From: Bifidobacterium eulemuris
GTDB taxonomy: Bacteria > Actinomycetota > Actinomycetes > Actinomycetales > Bifidobacteriaceae
Assembly: GCF_014898155.1 (NCBI RefSeq)
Contig: NZ_CP062938.1
Location: 62,001 to 126,000, forward strand
Direction: 5' to 3'
Length of the DNA: 64,000 nucleotides
Part shown: piece after piece, positions 26,203 through 33,104 of the stretch
Numbering within the stretch: position 1 is the stretch's first letter
Layout: every line of letters begins with the position of its first letter
Made by a program: the position numbers and the translations under genes
The notes under the pieces: generated by a model
Database searches by the model: none
Told to the model about the DNA's origin: nothing
What the model saw: only the letters and a program-made list of their open reading frames with translations

Positions 26203-26247
26203 GCGAAAGATCCTTCGACTCTGGGCTTCGCCCTCCGCTCGGGATGA
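26203..26247. repeat. Dispersed intergenic repeat copy
   Basis: AGATCCTTCGACTCTGGG and the CTCCGCTCGGGATGACG end belong to the same family as 1883 and 37637. It marks the left border of the low-GC insert. Confidence 0.6.
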
Positions 26248-26254
26248 CGCAGCT

Positions 26255-26284
26255 CATGGCTAAGTGGACGTAATCAAGAAAAGA
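26255..26284 (+). repeat. Direct repeat flanking low-GC insert (left copy)
   Basis: CATGGCTAAGtGGAcGTAAT followed by CAAGAAAAGA recurs at 27416-27445 with two mismatches. The copies enclose the frameshifted XRE gene and the GNAT gene. They may be target duplications of an integration or homologous promoter regions of two Firmicutes cassettes. Confidence 0.5.
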
Positions 26285-26402
26285 AAGGAAAGGCACAATC
26301 CAGACGGAACCGGCGGTTGTGTCAAGAAATGTTTCTGGAATAGCAAGAACCTTGATGTAATAGGAGTAGGAACCCGGAATCGGGAGAAAGGTAGGAGGAT
26401 AA

Positions 26403-26629
26403 ATGCGCATAAGCTATAAACTCCTCTGGCGCATGTTGGTTGAGCGTGACATGAGGAAAGAGGACTTACGGCTTGCTGCCGGTCTGACCGCGAATATGAT
26501 TACCAACATGGGAAAGGCAAAAACATCAGCATGGAAACGCTGGCTCGTATCTGTGAAACCCTGAGTTGTGGCATTTTGGATGTAATTGAGTTGGAGCGGG
26601 ACGAAGCTGCCGCAGAAGTAACAAAGTGA
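26403..26629 (+). pseudogene. Frameshifted XRE-family HTH gene
   Basis: ATG 26403 opens MRISYKLLWRMLVERDMRKE and DLRLAAGLTANMITNMGK. After the run GGGAAAGGC at about 26510 the natural continuation (NISMETLARICETLSCGILD, VIELERDEA) lies in another frame, ending at TGA 26627. One missing base explains it. The intact family is common on Firmicutes conjugative elements. The first 53 residues alone would lack the last helices. Confidence 0.8.
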
Positions 26630-26653
26630 CAAATCGGAATTTGAGGTGAGCAG

Positions 26654-27127
26654 ATGGAGTATGTAATACGAGAAATGAGAAATGAAGAATATTGTTTGTT
26701 AGACAATTTTTTATACGAAGCGATTTATATTCCAGACGGTATTGAAGCTCCACCTAAATCCATAATAGGTTGTCCTGAATTACAAGAATATATCATTGAC
26801 TTTGGAAAACGAAAACATGATAAAGCCTTAGTTGCAGAAATTCAAGAGAATGTGGTAGGAGCTATTTGGGTTAGAATAATGAATGATTATGGACATATTG
26901 ATAATGATACCCCATCACTTGCTATGTCTATCTATAAAGAATACAGAGGATTAGGAATCGGAACTTCATTATTGAAACAACTATTGTCAGTAGAAAGATT
27001 AGCTGGTTATTCGAAAATTTCTTTATCTGTTCAGAAGAGTAATTACGCTGTAAAAATGTATAAGAAAGCTGGATTTACTGTTGTTGATGAAAATAGTGAA
27101 GAATATATTATGGCTATAAATTTGTAA
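26654..27127 (+). CDS. GNAT-family N-acetyltransferase, low-GC foreign gene
   Basis: 157 residues with GAGGTGAG upstream. The GNAT acetyl-CoA motif is YKEYRGLGIGTSLLKQLL, followed by the Tyr-containing NYAVKMYKKAGFTVV. The target is unknown; the family acetylates protein N-termini, antibiotics or small amines. Codon use is strongly AT-biased, unlike the neighbours, which points to recent transfer from a low-GC Firmicute. It sits between direct repeats with a broken XRE gene. Confidence 0.9.
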   Translation: MEYVIREMRNEEYCLLDNFLYEAIYIPDGIEAPPKSIIGCPELQEYIIDFGKRKHDKALVAEIQENVVGAIWVRIMNDYGHIDNDTPSLAMSIYKEYRGLGIGTSLLKQLLSVERLAGYSKISLSVQKSNYAVKMYKKAGFTVVDENSEEYIMAINL

Positions 27128-27178
27128 CATTAAATTTCAGTTTGTTGGTTTGAATTTTAACTGAATAAGCACAGCATA

Positions 27179-27228
27179 AACCGCTGCTACAAGGAAGTCT
27201 GCCCACCATGCGACAGCGGTTTTTCTTT
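27179..27228 (+). terminator. Rho-independent terminator after GNAT gene
   Basis: AACCGCTG (27179-27186) pairs with CAGCGGTT (27214-27221), followed by TTTCTTTACCTTTT. Typical Firmicutes form. Confidence 0.7.
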
Positions 27229-27289
27229 ACCTTTTCCTCTGGCTGATAGGCGTTCCCGTTTTCTTTGCCTTTTTGGGAATCCGAATCAG

Positions 27290-27418
27290 CTAACGAAATT
27301 CTTCGTCTGACAGATTTTTATAGTTGATGCCAAGCTGCTTGCAGTAAAGAACGATCATCTTTTCATCCCGACTGCCCTTGAAATTTTCGACCGCTTCCAG
27401 TTTTTCTTTCAGCGCATG
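27290..27418 (-). pseudogene. 3' remnant of a Firmicutes-like gene
   Basis: Minus frame without a start: HALKEKLEAVENFKGSRDEK, then MIVLYCKQLGINYKNLSDEE and FR, stop at 27290. It is a coherent helical, charged C-terminus with low-GC codons. I do not recognise the family. It runs into the direct repeat at 27416, where it was cut. Confidence 0.5.
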
Positions 27419-27445
27419 GCTAAGAGGATGTAATCAAGAAAAGAG
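27416..27445 (+). repeat. Direct repeat flanking low-GC insert (right copy)
   Basis: Right partner of 26255-26284 with two mismatches. It breaks the minus-strand remnant at 27418, so the junction is younger than that gene. Confidence 0.5.
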
Positions 27446-27521
27446 TTGAAAAGACCTCAGATATATTTTATGATTGCCGTAAGGGCAGGCAAATCAAAAA
27501 TCGGAAGTTCAAGGTGAGATA

Positions 27522-27728
27522 ATGTACATTGTTTTAGGCCTTGTGCTGATTGCCATCGGACTTCTTATGGTCATTGAACCGAAATCCTTCTATGAAATCA
27601 CCCAGGGTTGGAAAAATGACGGTTATGCTGAGCCCTCCCAGCTATTTATTATCTCGACAAGATTTGGTGGAGCCATGTTTATTTTGGTGGGTTTGGCTGG
27701 CGATATCATCTTGTTGTTCTTTTCTTGA
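27522..27728 (+). CDS. Small two-helix membrane protein (DUF6199-like)
   Basis: 68 residues with AAGGTGAG upstream. Helix 1 is YIVLGLVLIAIGLLMVI; then the loop EPKSFYEITQGWKNDGYAEP; helix 2 is GGAMFILVGLAGDIILLFF. The loop with SxLFIISTRxGG fits the DUF6199 group of Firmicutes. Function unknown. Low-GC codons place it in the foreign insert. Confidence 0.75.
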   Translation: MYIVLGLVLIAIGLLMVIEPKSFYEITQGWKNDGYAEPSQLFIISTRFGGAMFILVGLAGDIILLFFS

Positions 27729-27792
27729 ATATGATTTGGGACAGATAACAGCCGCCACTGGAATCCGCCCTCAAGCGCGGTATCCTTCGTCG

Positions 27793-27850
27793 CACTGAGG
27801 AGCGTAGCATCCTTCGTCAGCCTGAGCGGAGCGTAGCGAGGCGCAAGGAT
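27793..27850. repeat. Dispersed intergenic repeat copy
   Basis: CAGCCTGAGCGGAGCGTAGC then GAGGCGCAAGGATCTC, with a partial copy just before it. Same family as 28536. It marks the right border of the low-GC insert. Confidence 0.6.
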
Positions 27851-27873
27851 CTCATTGCCCCATATGAAACGCA

Positions 27874-28356
27874 TCACCGCAAGGCTCCGACGAGGTGCCG
27901 TTCGGCGGGGAGCTCCGGCTCGTTGAACGCGGCGAGCTCATCGGGCATCGTGGCATCCGGGTCGTCGACCTCGATGAGGTTGCTGTAGTACTTGGTGCGT
28001 CCTTCGAGCACGCCGTCGTAGAACTCCTGCTTGGCGTCGATGTAGTCGATGCTGCGCTGGATCTCGGCCATGCGTTGTTCGAGAATCTGCCGCTTTGCCT
28101 CCAGAATCTGCTTGCGTTCGGGGATCGAGGACTCACCTTGCAGGCACAGGTCGAGGTATTCCTTCATTTCCGCGGTTCCCATGCCGCAGGCGCGCAGACA
28201 GTTGAGGGCGCCGATCCACGCGATGTTCTTGTCGTCGAACACGCGGCGGTTGTTCTCGTCCCGTCGCACGTTAGGCACCAGCCCCGCCTTGCAGTAGAAC
28301 TTCAGCGTCTCGTAGCTCATGTTGACGAGTTTGCAGGCCTCTTTCATCGAATACAT
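27874..28356 (-). CDS. MerR-family regulator, NmlR/AdhR-like
   Basis: 160 residues from the ATG at 28356, seven bases after GGAAGGA. The winged helix is at residues 1-40 (MYSMKEACKLVNMSYETLKF), followed by the linker IAWIGALNCLRACGMGTAEM and a coiled-coil dimer helix (RKQILEAKRQILEQRMAEIQ). Cys53 sits where NmlR/AdhR proteins have their conserved redox Cys; Cys57 and Cys71 are extra. Such regulators sense aldehydes and other electrophiles. A MerR-type dyad lies just upstream, and four more in the window precede redox genes, so it is probably the local master regulator. Confidence 0.88.
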   Translation of the reverse strand: MYSMKEACKLVNMSYETLKFYCKAGLVPNVRRDENNRRVFDDKNIAWIGALNCLRACGMGTAEMKEYLDLCLQGESSIPERKQILEAKRQILEQRMAEIQRSIDYIDAKQEFYDGVLEGRTKYYSNLIEVDDPDATMPDELAAFNEPELPAERHLVGALR

Positions 28357-28389
28357 CGTCGCATCCTTCCGCAACGGCGTGTCGCCGAT

Positions 28390-28420
28390 TTGACCGGTAG
28401 CCGCTACCGGCCACTATGGT
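28390..28420 (+). promoter_or_regulatory. MerR-type promoter between merR and AKR relic
   Basis: TTGACC (28390-28395), a 19-bp spacer with the perfect dyad GGTAGCCGCTACCGG, and TATGGT (28415-28420). It reads rightward into the AKR relic. The dyad is 34 bp upstream of merR on the other strand and may also give autoregulation. Confidence 0.8.
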
Positions 28421-28460
28421 CAACGATAACACGACAACAACAATCGACCTAGGGCTTCAT

Positions 28461-28534
28461 GTGAACAACATCACCCTGAGCGACGGCGTGGAGATTCCCG
28501 GATGGGATTCGGCGTCTTCCAGATTCCGCCACCC
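28461..28534 (+). pseudogene. Aldo/keto reductase N-terminal relic
   Basis: GTG 28461 starts VNNITLSDGVEIPG. After one frame change it continues MGFGVFQIPP, then hits the dispersed repeat at 28536. This matches the N-terminus of the AKR at 33944 (METITLNNGVTMPALGLGVF). The rest of the gene is gone. Its MerR-type promoter is intact. Confidence 0.75.
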
Positions 28535-28535
28535 G

Positions 28536-28577
28536 TCATCCTGAGCGGAGCACAGCGAGGCGCAAGGATCTCTTCCC
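28536..28577. repeat. Dispersed intergenic repeat copy at deletion junction
   Basis: CATCCTGAGCGGAGCACAGC then GAGGCGCAAGGATCTC. It abuts the AKR relic exactly, which suggests that recombination or deletion ended here. Confidence 0.65.
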
Positions 28578-28590
28578 CAGGCACGTCCCG

Positions 28591-28621
28591 ATTTGACCGG
28601 TAGCAACTACCGGAGAGTAAT
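28591..28621 (+). promoter_or_regulatory. MerR-type promoter of cytosolic flavodoxin
   Basis: TTGACC (28591-28596), a 19-bp spacer with GGTAGCAACTACCGG, and TAATGT (28616-28621). Start codon 41 bp downstream. Confidence 0.82.
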
Positions 28622-28661
28622 GTCGGTGCCAACCCGTCCATCCATCCAAAGAAGGAGCATC

Positions 28662-29144
28662 ATGACAACACTTGTGGCCTACTATTCCGCCGAAGGATAC
28701 ACCAAGCGCGTGGCTGAAACCATCGCCGACGCGACCGGTGCCGACCTGTTCGAAATCACCCCGGCCGAACCCTACACGGATGCCGACCTGGACTGGCGTG
28801 ACGCCAACAGCCGCGTCGTGCGCGAACACGACGACCCGACGCTGCGCGAAACCCCGCTGGACAGCGCGGCCGTGCCGGACTGGGACTCCTACGACACCGT
28901 GCTTATCGGATATCCGATCTGGTGGGGCATCGCCGCATGGCCCGTCAACGGATTCGTCACCGACAACGACTTCGCCGGCAAGACGGTGATCCCGTTCTGC
29001 ACGTCCTCCAGCTCGCCGCTAGGAGACAGCGACACCCGTCTCGCCGCGCTCGCCGACGCGGGCGACTGGCGTCCCGGCCACCGCTTCCAATCCTCCGTGT
29101 CCGACAATGACGTGCGCAAGTGGGTCGAATCGCTGGGAATCTGA
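28662..29144 (+). CDS. Flavodoxin (cytosolic)
   Basis: 160 residues from the ATG at 28662 with GAAGGAG. No signal peptide. FMN loop AYYSAEGYTKRVAETI, WDSYDTVLIGYPIWWGIAAW and PFCTSSSSPLGDS. It is the soluble counterpart of the two flavodoxin lipoproteins and nearly matches their domain. It is driven by the MerR-type promoter at 28591. Possible roles are quinone or aldehyde reduction, or electron transfer to partner enzymes. Confidence 0.92.
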   Translation: MTTLVAYYSAEGYTKRVAETIADATGADLFEITPAEPYTDADLDWRDANSRVVREHDDPTLRETPLDSAAVPDWDSYDTVLIGYPIWWGIAAWPVNGFVTDNDFAGKTVIPFCTSSSSPLGDSDTRLAALADAGDWRPGHRFQSSVSDNDVRKWVESLGI

Positions 29145-29278
29145 CGGCCATCGCATGATTGCCGGGCGGCGTCATTCCCCAAAGGCATGGGTTTCGCTGT
29201 CGGCTTGGCATTGGTGACGCGCGGCCTCCTGACTTAGCATGAGGGGACTTGTGACAAGAATCTGGAAAGGACACGAGT

Positions 29279-29800
29279 ATGGCGAACACGCTGATTCTGA
29301 CATTCCATCCGAATATGAACGAGTCGCGGGTCAACCGCCGTCTGTTGGAGGCGACGCGAGGCATGGCCGACGTGACCGTGCGCGACGAGTACACGCTCTA
29401 CCCGGACTTCGCCATCGACGTGAAGGCCGAACAGCGCTTGGTCGAGGACCATGAGCGCATCGTTTGGCAGTTCCCGTTCTACTGGTACAGCTCGCCCGCG
29501 CTGCTCAAGCAGTGGCAGGACGACGTGCTGGAATACGGGTGGGCGTACGGCTCCACCGGCGACAAGCTGCACGGCAAGGAGCTGATGGTCGCCGTCAGCG
29601 CGGGCGGCGCCGGCGAGAAGTACACGAAGGACGGCGAGTTCGGCATCACCGTGTCCGAACTGCTTGCCCCCATGCGCGCGACCGCCAACCACATCGGCAT
29701 GACCTGGCTGGATCCCTTCATTCTGACGGGCACGCTGAACCTTTCCGACGACGAGCTGGAGGCGGCCGCCGGCCGGTACGCGCAGGCGTTGGCTCGATAG
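29279..29800 (+). CDS. NAD(P)H quinone oxidoreductase (flavodoxin-like fold)
   Basis: 173 residues with GGAAAGGACACG before the ATG. Pattern of the YrkL/KefF/MdaB-like family: LILTFHPNMNESRVNRRLLE, IVWQFPFYWYSSPALLKQWQ and LMVAVSAGGAGEKYTKDG. These FMN/FAD enzymes make two-electron reductions of quinones and other electrophiles and avoid radical formation. A strong terminator follows. It is separated by 134 bp from the flavodoxin, so it may be read from the same MerR-type promoter. Confidence 0.9.
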   Translation: MANTLILTFHPNMNESRVNRRLLEATRGMADVTVRDEYTLYPDFAIDVKAEQRLVEDHERIVWQFPFYWYSSPALLKQWQDDVLEYGWAYGSTGDKLHGKELMVAVSAGGAGEKYTKDGEFGITVSELLAPMRATANHIGMTWLDPFILTGTLNLSDDELEAAAGRYAQALAR

Positions 29801-29840
29801 TCTGCCGGCCGCGGGATACCAACCCTGCGAAAGAACTCAA

Positions 29841-29875
29841 AACGGCTTGGAAAGCCTTCTTCCAAGCCGTTTTTT
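29841..29875 (+). terminator. Rho-independent terminator
   Basis: AACGGCTTGGAA (29841-29852) pairs with TTCCAAGCCGTT (29860-29871), followed by TTTTC. Clear and strong, after the quinone reductase. Confidence 0.9.
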
Positions 29876-30022
29876 CGTATGGCTTCGACGCGGAAAGACA
29901 CGCCCGAAAGGGGCTTACGTGGTCGACGGGTCTGCTAAAGTAACACGTTGCAAGCGGCCCCCGACACGACGGTTCGACCCGTTTGCCAGGAAGTCGCCAT
30001 TATGATTGCCGCATTCCGCGGG

Positions 30023-30079
30023 CTTTCGTTATGCGCCCCCTTGCTTTGCATCAAGAGGGGCCGGAAACCATAACGAAAG
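30023..30079 (+). promoter_or_regulatory. Long inverted repeat in leader of DUF2798 gene
   Basis: CTTTCGTTATG (30023-30033) and CATAACGAAAG (30069-30079) are perfect inverted copies. Inside them CCCCCTTG and CAAGAGGGG form a second stem. The right arm contains the GAAAGG ribosome site of the gene starting at 30093, so folding could block translation. It could equally be a protein operator. Confidence 0.5.
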
Positions 30080-30092
30080 GAATTCTCGAACC

Positions 30093-30605
30093 ATGCCCCG
30101 TAACGGCAAAGAAGGCATCCTCTTCAGCTTCATCATGTCCGCGATCATGATCTACGTGATGGCCGCACTCAACTATGGCGTGCGCACCGGCGACGTGGGC
30201 GCGGCCGCCTGGAGCTACGCCGTGTTCAACTTCCCACTCGCCTACGTGGTGGGCATGATCTGCGATCTGGGCATCTGCACGCCGAGCTCGCGCAAGCTGG
30301 CGGGCATGTTCTGCAAGGAGGAGGACCGTCTGGTCTGGAAGGGCATCACCGTCAAATTCCTCATGGTGGTGCTTATGACCGTGTTCATGACGATTTTCGG
30401 CGCGATCATGGCCTTCGGATTCACCGGTGCCGCGGTCGTCGGCTTCTTTGAAATGTTCCCCTACAACTTCACCATCGCCCTGCCGATCCAGATGCTTATC
30501 GTGGCCCCGCTGGCCGGCAAGATCGTGCACATGATCGGCGACGCCGCCCGCTGGAACGAGCCCGTCGCGGAAGCGCGCATGGCCGCGGCGTCCGTGTCCG
30601 CCTGA
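30093..30605 (+). CDS. DUF2798-type small membrane protein
   Basis: 170 residues from ATG 30093. Four hydrophobic helices occur in two related halves (FSFIMSAIMIYVMAALNYG; FLMVVLMTVFMTIFGAIMAF), as in double DUF2798 proteins. Function unknown. The leader carries a 57-nt inverted repeat that includes the ribosome site. A hairpin follows the gene. GC and codons match the host. Confidence 0.78.
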   Translation: MPRNGKEGILFSFIMSAIMIYVMAALNYGVRTGDVGAAAWSYAVFNFPLAYVVGMICDLGICTPSSRKLAGMFCKEEDRLVWKGITVKFLMVVLMTVFMTIFGAIMAFGFTGAAVVGFFEMFPYNFTIALPIQMLIVAPLAGKIVHMIGDAARWNEPVAEARMAAASVSA

Positions 30606-30669
30606 TGGCGCGCCGCGCCCGCTTCCGCGCCGTCTGCATGGCGTGAGCGGGCGTGACGATTCTTGAAAG

Positions 30670-30703
30670 ATGGGTGTGCAGGAGTATGTTCCCGCACACC
30701 CAT
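30670..30703. terminator. Convergent terminator hairpin
   Basis: ATGGGTGTGC (30670-30679) pairs with GCACACCCAT (30694-30703). It lies between the convergent DUF2798 and AKR genes and can serve both. Confidence 0.65.
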
Positions 30704-30717
30704 TCTGCGTTGTTGGA

Positions 30718-31680
30718 TCAACGCATGGTTTTGAGCTTGGCGATGTCCTCGTCCGTGCGGTCGCCATGGATGGTCAGCCGGGAGAGCGACTCTTCGATCC
30801 GACGATATTCGTCGTCGGTGAGCGATACCGCCGCGGCGCCAAGATTCTCGTCAATGCGTGAGATCCGCCGCATGCCGGGAATCGGCACGATGCCTTTGGC
30901 GAGGATCCAGGCGAGGGCGATCTGCGCGGGCGTGGCGCCCTTGGCCGCCGCGTATTCTCTGAGCAGATCCAACACAGGTTGGTTGGCGGCCATGTTCTCC
31001 GGCGCGAAGCGGGTGATGACCCGCCGCACGTCATCGCCGGTGTAGACGGCGTCCGTCGCGTATTTGCCGGACAGAAACCCGCTGGCCATGGGGGAGAAGG
31101 CGACCACGCCGATGCCTAGTTCGCGGCATGCGGGAATAACCGACTTCTCGAACGAACGCTCCATCATGGAGAACTCGCATTGCATGGCGGTCATCGGCGT
31201 CACGGCATGGGCGCGCCGCACCTCGCTTTCGGTGGGCTGCGACTGGCCCCAGCCGAGCGTGAGCCCCTCGTCGATAAGCCGGCCCATGGCCTCGGCCACA
31301 TCCTCGACGGGGATGCCGCGGTTGACCCGATGCTGGTAGTACAGGTCGACATGATCCGTGCGCAGCCGTTTCAGCGACGCCGTCAGGCGTTCCTTGAGTA
31401 CGTCGTAGACCGGACGCTCGTCGTCTTCGGGAATATGGATTTTCGTCGCCAGCACGATTTCGTCACGGATCGGCGCCAACGCCTCGCCCACCAGCGATTC
31501 GTTGCGTCCCGCCGCATAGGATGCGGCCGTGTCGAAGAACGTGCAGCCCCGCTCGTGGGCGTATCGCATGAGACGGATCGCCTCGTCGTGCTCCGTCGGC
31601 TCGCCGTAGCCGTGGCTGAATCCCATACAGCCCATGCCGATGGCCGATACATTCAAACGCGCCAATTGCATTGTTCTCAT
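30718..31680 (-). CDS. Aldo/keto reductase
   Basis: 320 residues from the ATG at 31680 with GGAGG. Tetrad: Asp/Tyr in FFDTAASYAAG, Lys in LATKIHIP, His in YYQHRVNRG. C-terminal IPGMRRISRIDENLGAA. Very similar to the AKR at 7713 (same MRT start, SRLTIHGDR/DSCTIHGHR tail). It begins 2 bp after the stop of a drug-efflux type MFS gene, so it is co-expressed with it. Confidence 0.92.
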   Translation of the reverse strand: MRTMQLARLNVSAIGMGCMGFSHGYGEPTEHDEAIRLMRYAHERGCTFFDTAASYAAGRNESLVGEALAPIRDEIVLATKIHIPEDDERPVYDVLKERLTASLKRLRTDHVDLYYQHRVNRGIPVEDVAEAMGRLIDEGLTLGWGQSQPTESEVRRAHAVTPMTAMQCEFSMMERSFEKSVIPACRELGIGVVAFSPMASGFLSGKYATDAVYTGDDVRRVITRFAPENMAANQPVLDLLREYAAAKGATPAQIALAWILAKGIVPIPGMRRISRIDENLGAAAVSLTDDEYRRIEESLSRLTIHGDRTDEDIAKLKTMR

Positions 31681-31682
31681 GG

Positions 31683-33068
31683 TTATGCCTCCTTGGTTGA
31701 TGATGATATATGCCATGCGCAGAAGATGGAGAGAGCGACCGCCAGCGTCGCTTCGATGAAGAACCAGCGAGTCGCAGTGGCCAGATCGGTGCCGTTGACG
31801 GCGATGAACGCTCCGACGACCGCGACTCCTATGGCCCCTCCGACCTGCCGTACGGTGTTGAACACGCCGCTGACGATGCCCGCCAGCTCCGGATCGGCGG
31901 AGGAGAGCGCCAGATTCGAGGTCGGCGGCATGGTGGTGGACCCGCCGATGCCGCAGACGACGATCAGCGCGCATACGGTCCAGAATCCGAAACGGTCGGT
32001 GAGCGGAACCATCACGCCGTAGCCGACCAGCATGATTGACAGGCCGACGAGAATCGCATTGCGTCCACCGATATGCCTCACCATCGCGCCGCTGCCGAGA
32101 TTGCCTGCCAGAGCGGCGAGCGCGCCGGGAATGAACGCCAGGCCGCTGACGAACGGGGACAATCCGCATCCCTGCTGCAGGACCAACGTGGCGAGGAATA
32201 TCACCGCGTTCCAATTCCAGATCTGCACGAAACCAAGCACCAGCGCGATGCGTAGTCTCGGCGAGGCGAACATGCGCAGCGGCATCATCGGATGGGATGA
32301 GCGGCGTTGAACGCGGAAGAACAGGGCCAATGCGATGACCGCGGCGGCGAACAGAGCCAGCATCTCGGCGGACGAGTAGCCCAGCGTCCCGCCTTCGATG
32401 ATGCCCGCGATCAGGCACACCAGCGCGATGATGGAAAGCCCCTGGCCCATCCAGTCGAAGGAGGTGGAACGCCTCGGCGAGTCAGGCACCCGTCCGACCA
32501 GAGCGAGGACCATCAGACAGAACGGAATGTTGATGGCGAAGATCAGACTCCAATGGATGGTGGTGAGCAGGCCGCCCAGCAGCGGGCCGCAGGCGGACGC
32601 GGCGGCCCCTCCCGCGCTCCAGATGCCGAGCGCCTTCGTACGGGCCAGAGGTTCGCGGTAGGCCTCGTTGATCATCGACATCGAGGTGGGCAGCATCATC
32701 GCGCCTGCGGCTCCCAACACTGCGCGTCCCGCGATCAGTACGGCCATGGTGGGGGCGACGGCGCACAGCAGCGAGCTGGCGGCGAACAGCGCGGTGCCGC
32801 AGGCGAATACGTTTCGAGAACCGAAGCGGCCGGAGAGATTGCCCGCGAGCAGCAGCAGGGAGGCGAACGGGATGGTGTATCCGTCCACCACCCACTGTTG
32901 GGCGGCGATGCCTCCGCCCAGATCATGGGTGATGGATGGCAGCGCCACGTTGATGATCAGCGCGTCCATCGAGGTCAGGAAGAACGCGGTGGACGCGAGC
33001 AACGTGGTCAGCAGGGCCGTGGGGGCGTGGCGGTCGAGACTTCGGCCGGATGTTTGCGATGGGATCAT
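31683..33068 (-). CDS. MFS transporter, DHA2 (14-helix drug:H+ antiporter) type
   Basis: 461 residues with about 14 hydrophobic helices. Motif D1 region LTSMDALIINVALPSI near residue 35, motif A GRFGSRNVFACGTALF, and motif C-like GIWSAGGAAASACGPLLGG near residue 155 fit EmrB/QacA-like exporters. It probably exports toxic organic compounds; the substrate is unknown. Operon with the AKR that follows 2 bp later, which hints that reduction and export act on one compound class. Confidence 0.9.
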   Translation of the reverse strand: MIPSQTSGRSLDRHAPTALLTTLLASTAFFLTSMDALIINVALPSITHDLGGGIAAQQWVVDGYTIPFASLLLLAGNLSGRFGSRNVFACGTALFAASSLLCAVAPTMAVLIAGRAVLGAAGAMMLPTSMSMINEAYREPLARTKALGIWSAGGAAASACGPLLGGLLTTIHWSLIFAINIPFCLMVLALVGRVPDSPRRSTSFDWMGQGLSIIALVCLIAGIIEGGTLGYSSAEMLALFAAAVIALALFFRVQRRSSHPMMPLRMFASPRLRIALVLGFVQIWNWNAVIFLATLVLQQGCGLSPFVSGLAFIPGALAALAGNLGSGAMVRHIGGRNAILVGLSIMLVGYGVMVPLTDRFGFWTVCALIVVCGIGGSTTMPPTSNLALSSADPELAGIVSGVFNTVRQVGGAIGVAVVGAFIAVNGTDLATATRWFFIEATLAVALSIFCAWHISSSTKEA

Positions 33069-33104
33069 AATGCGAAATCGGGTAATGATGGGTGGTTGGT
33101 TGGG

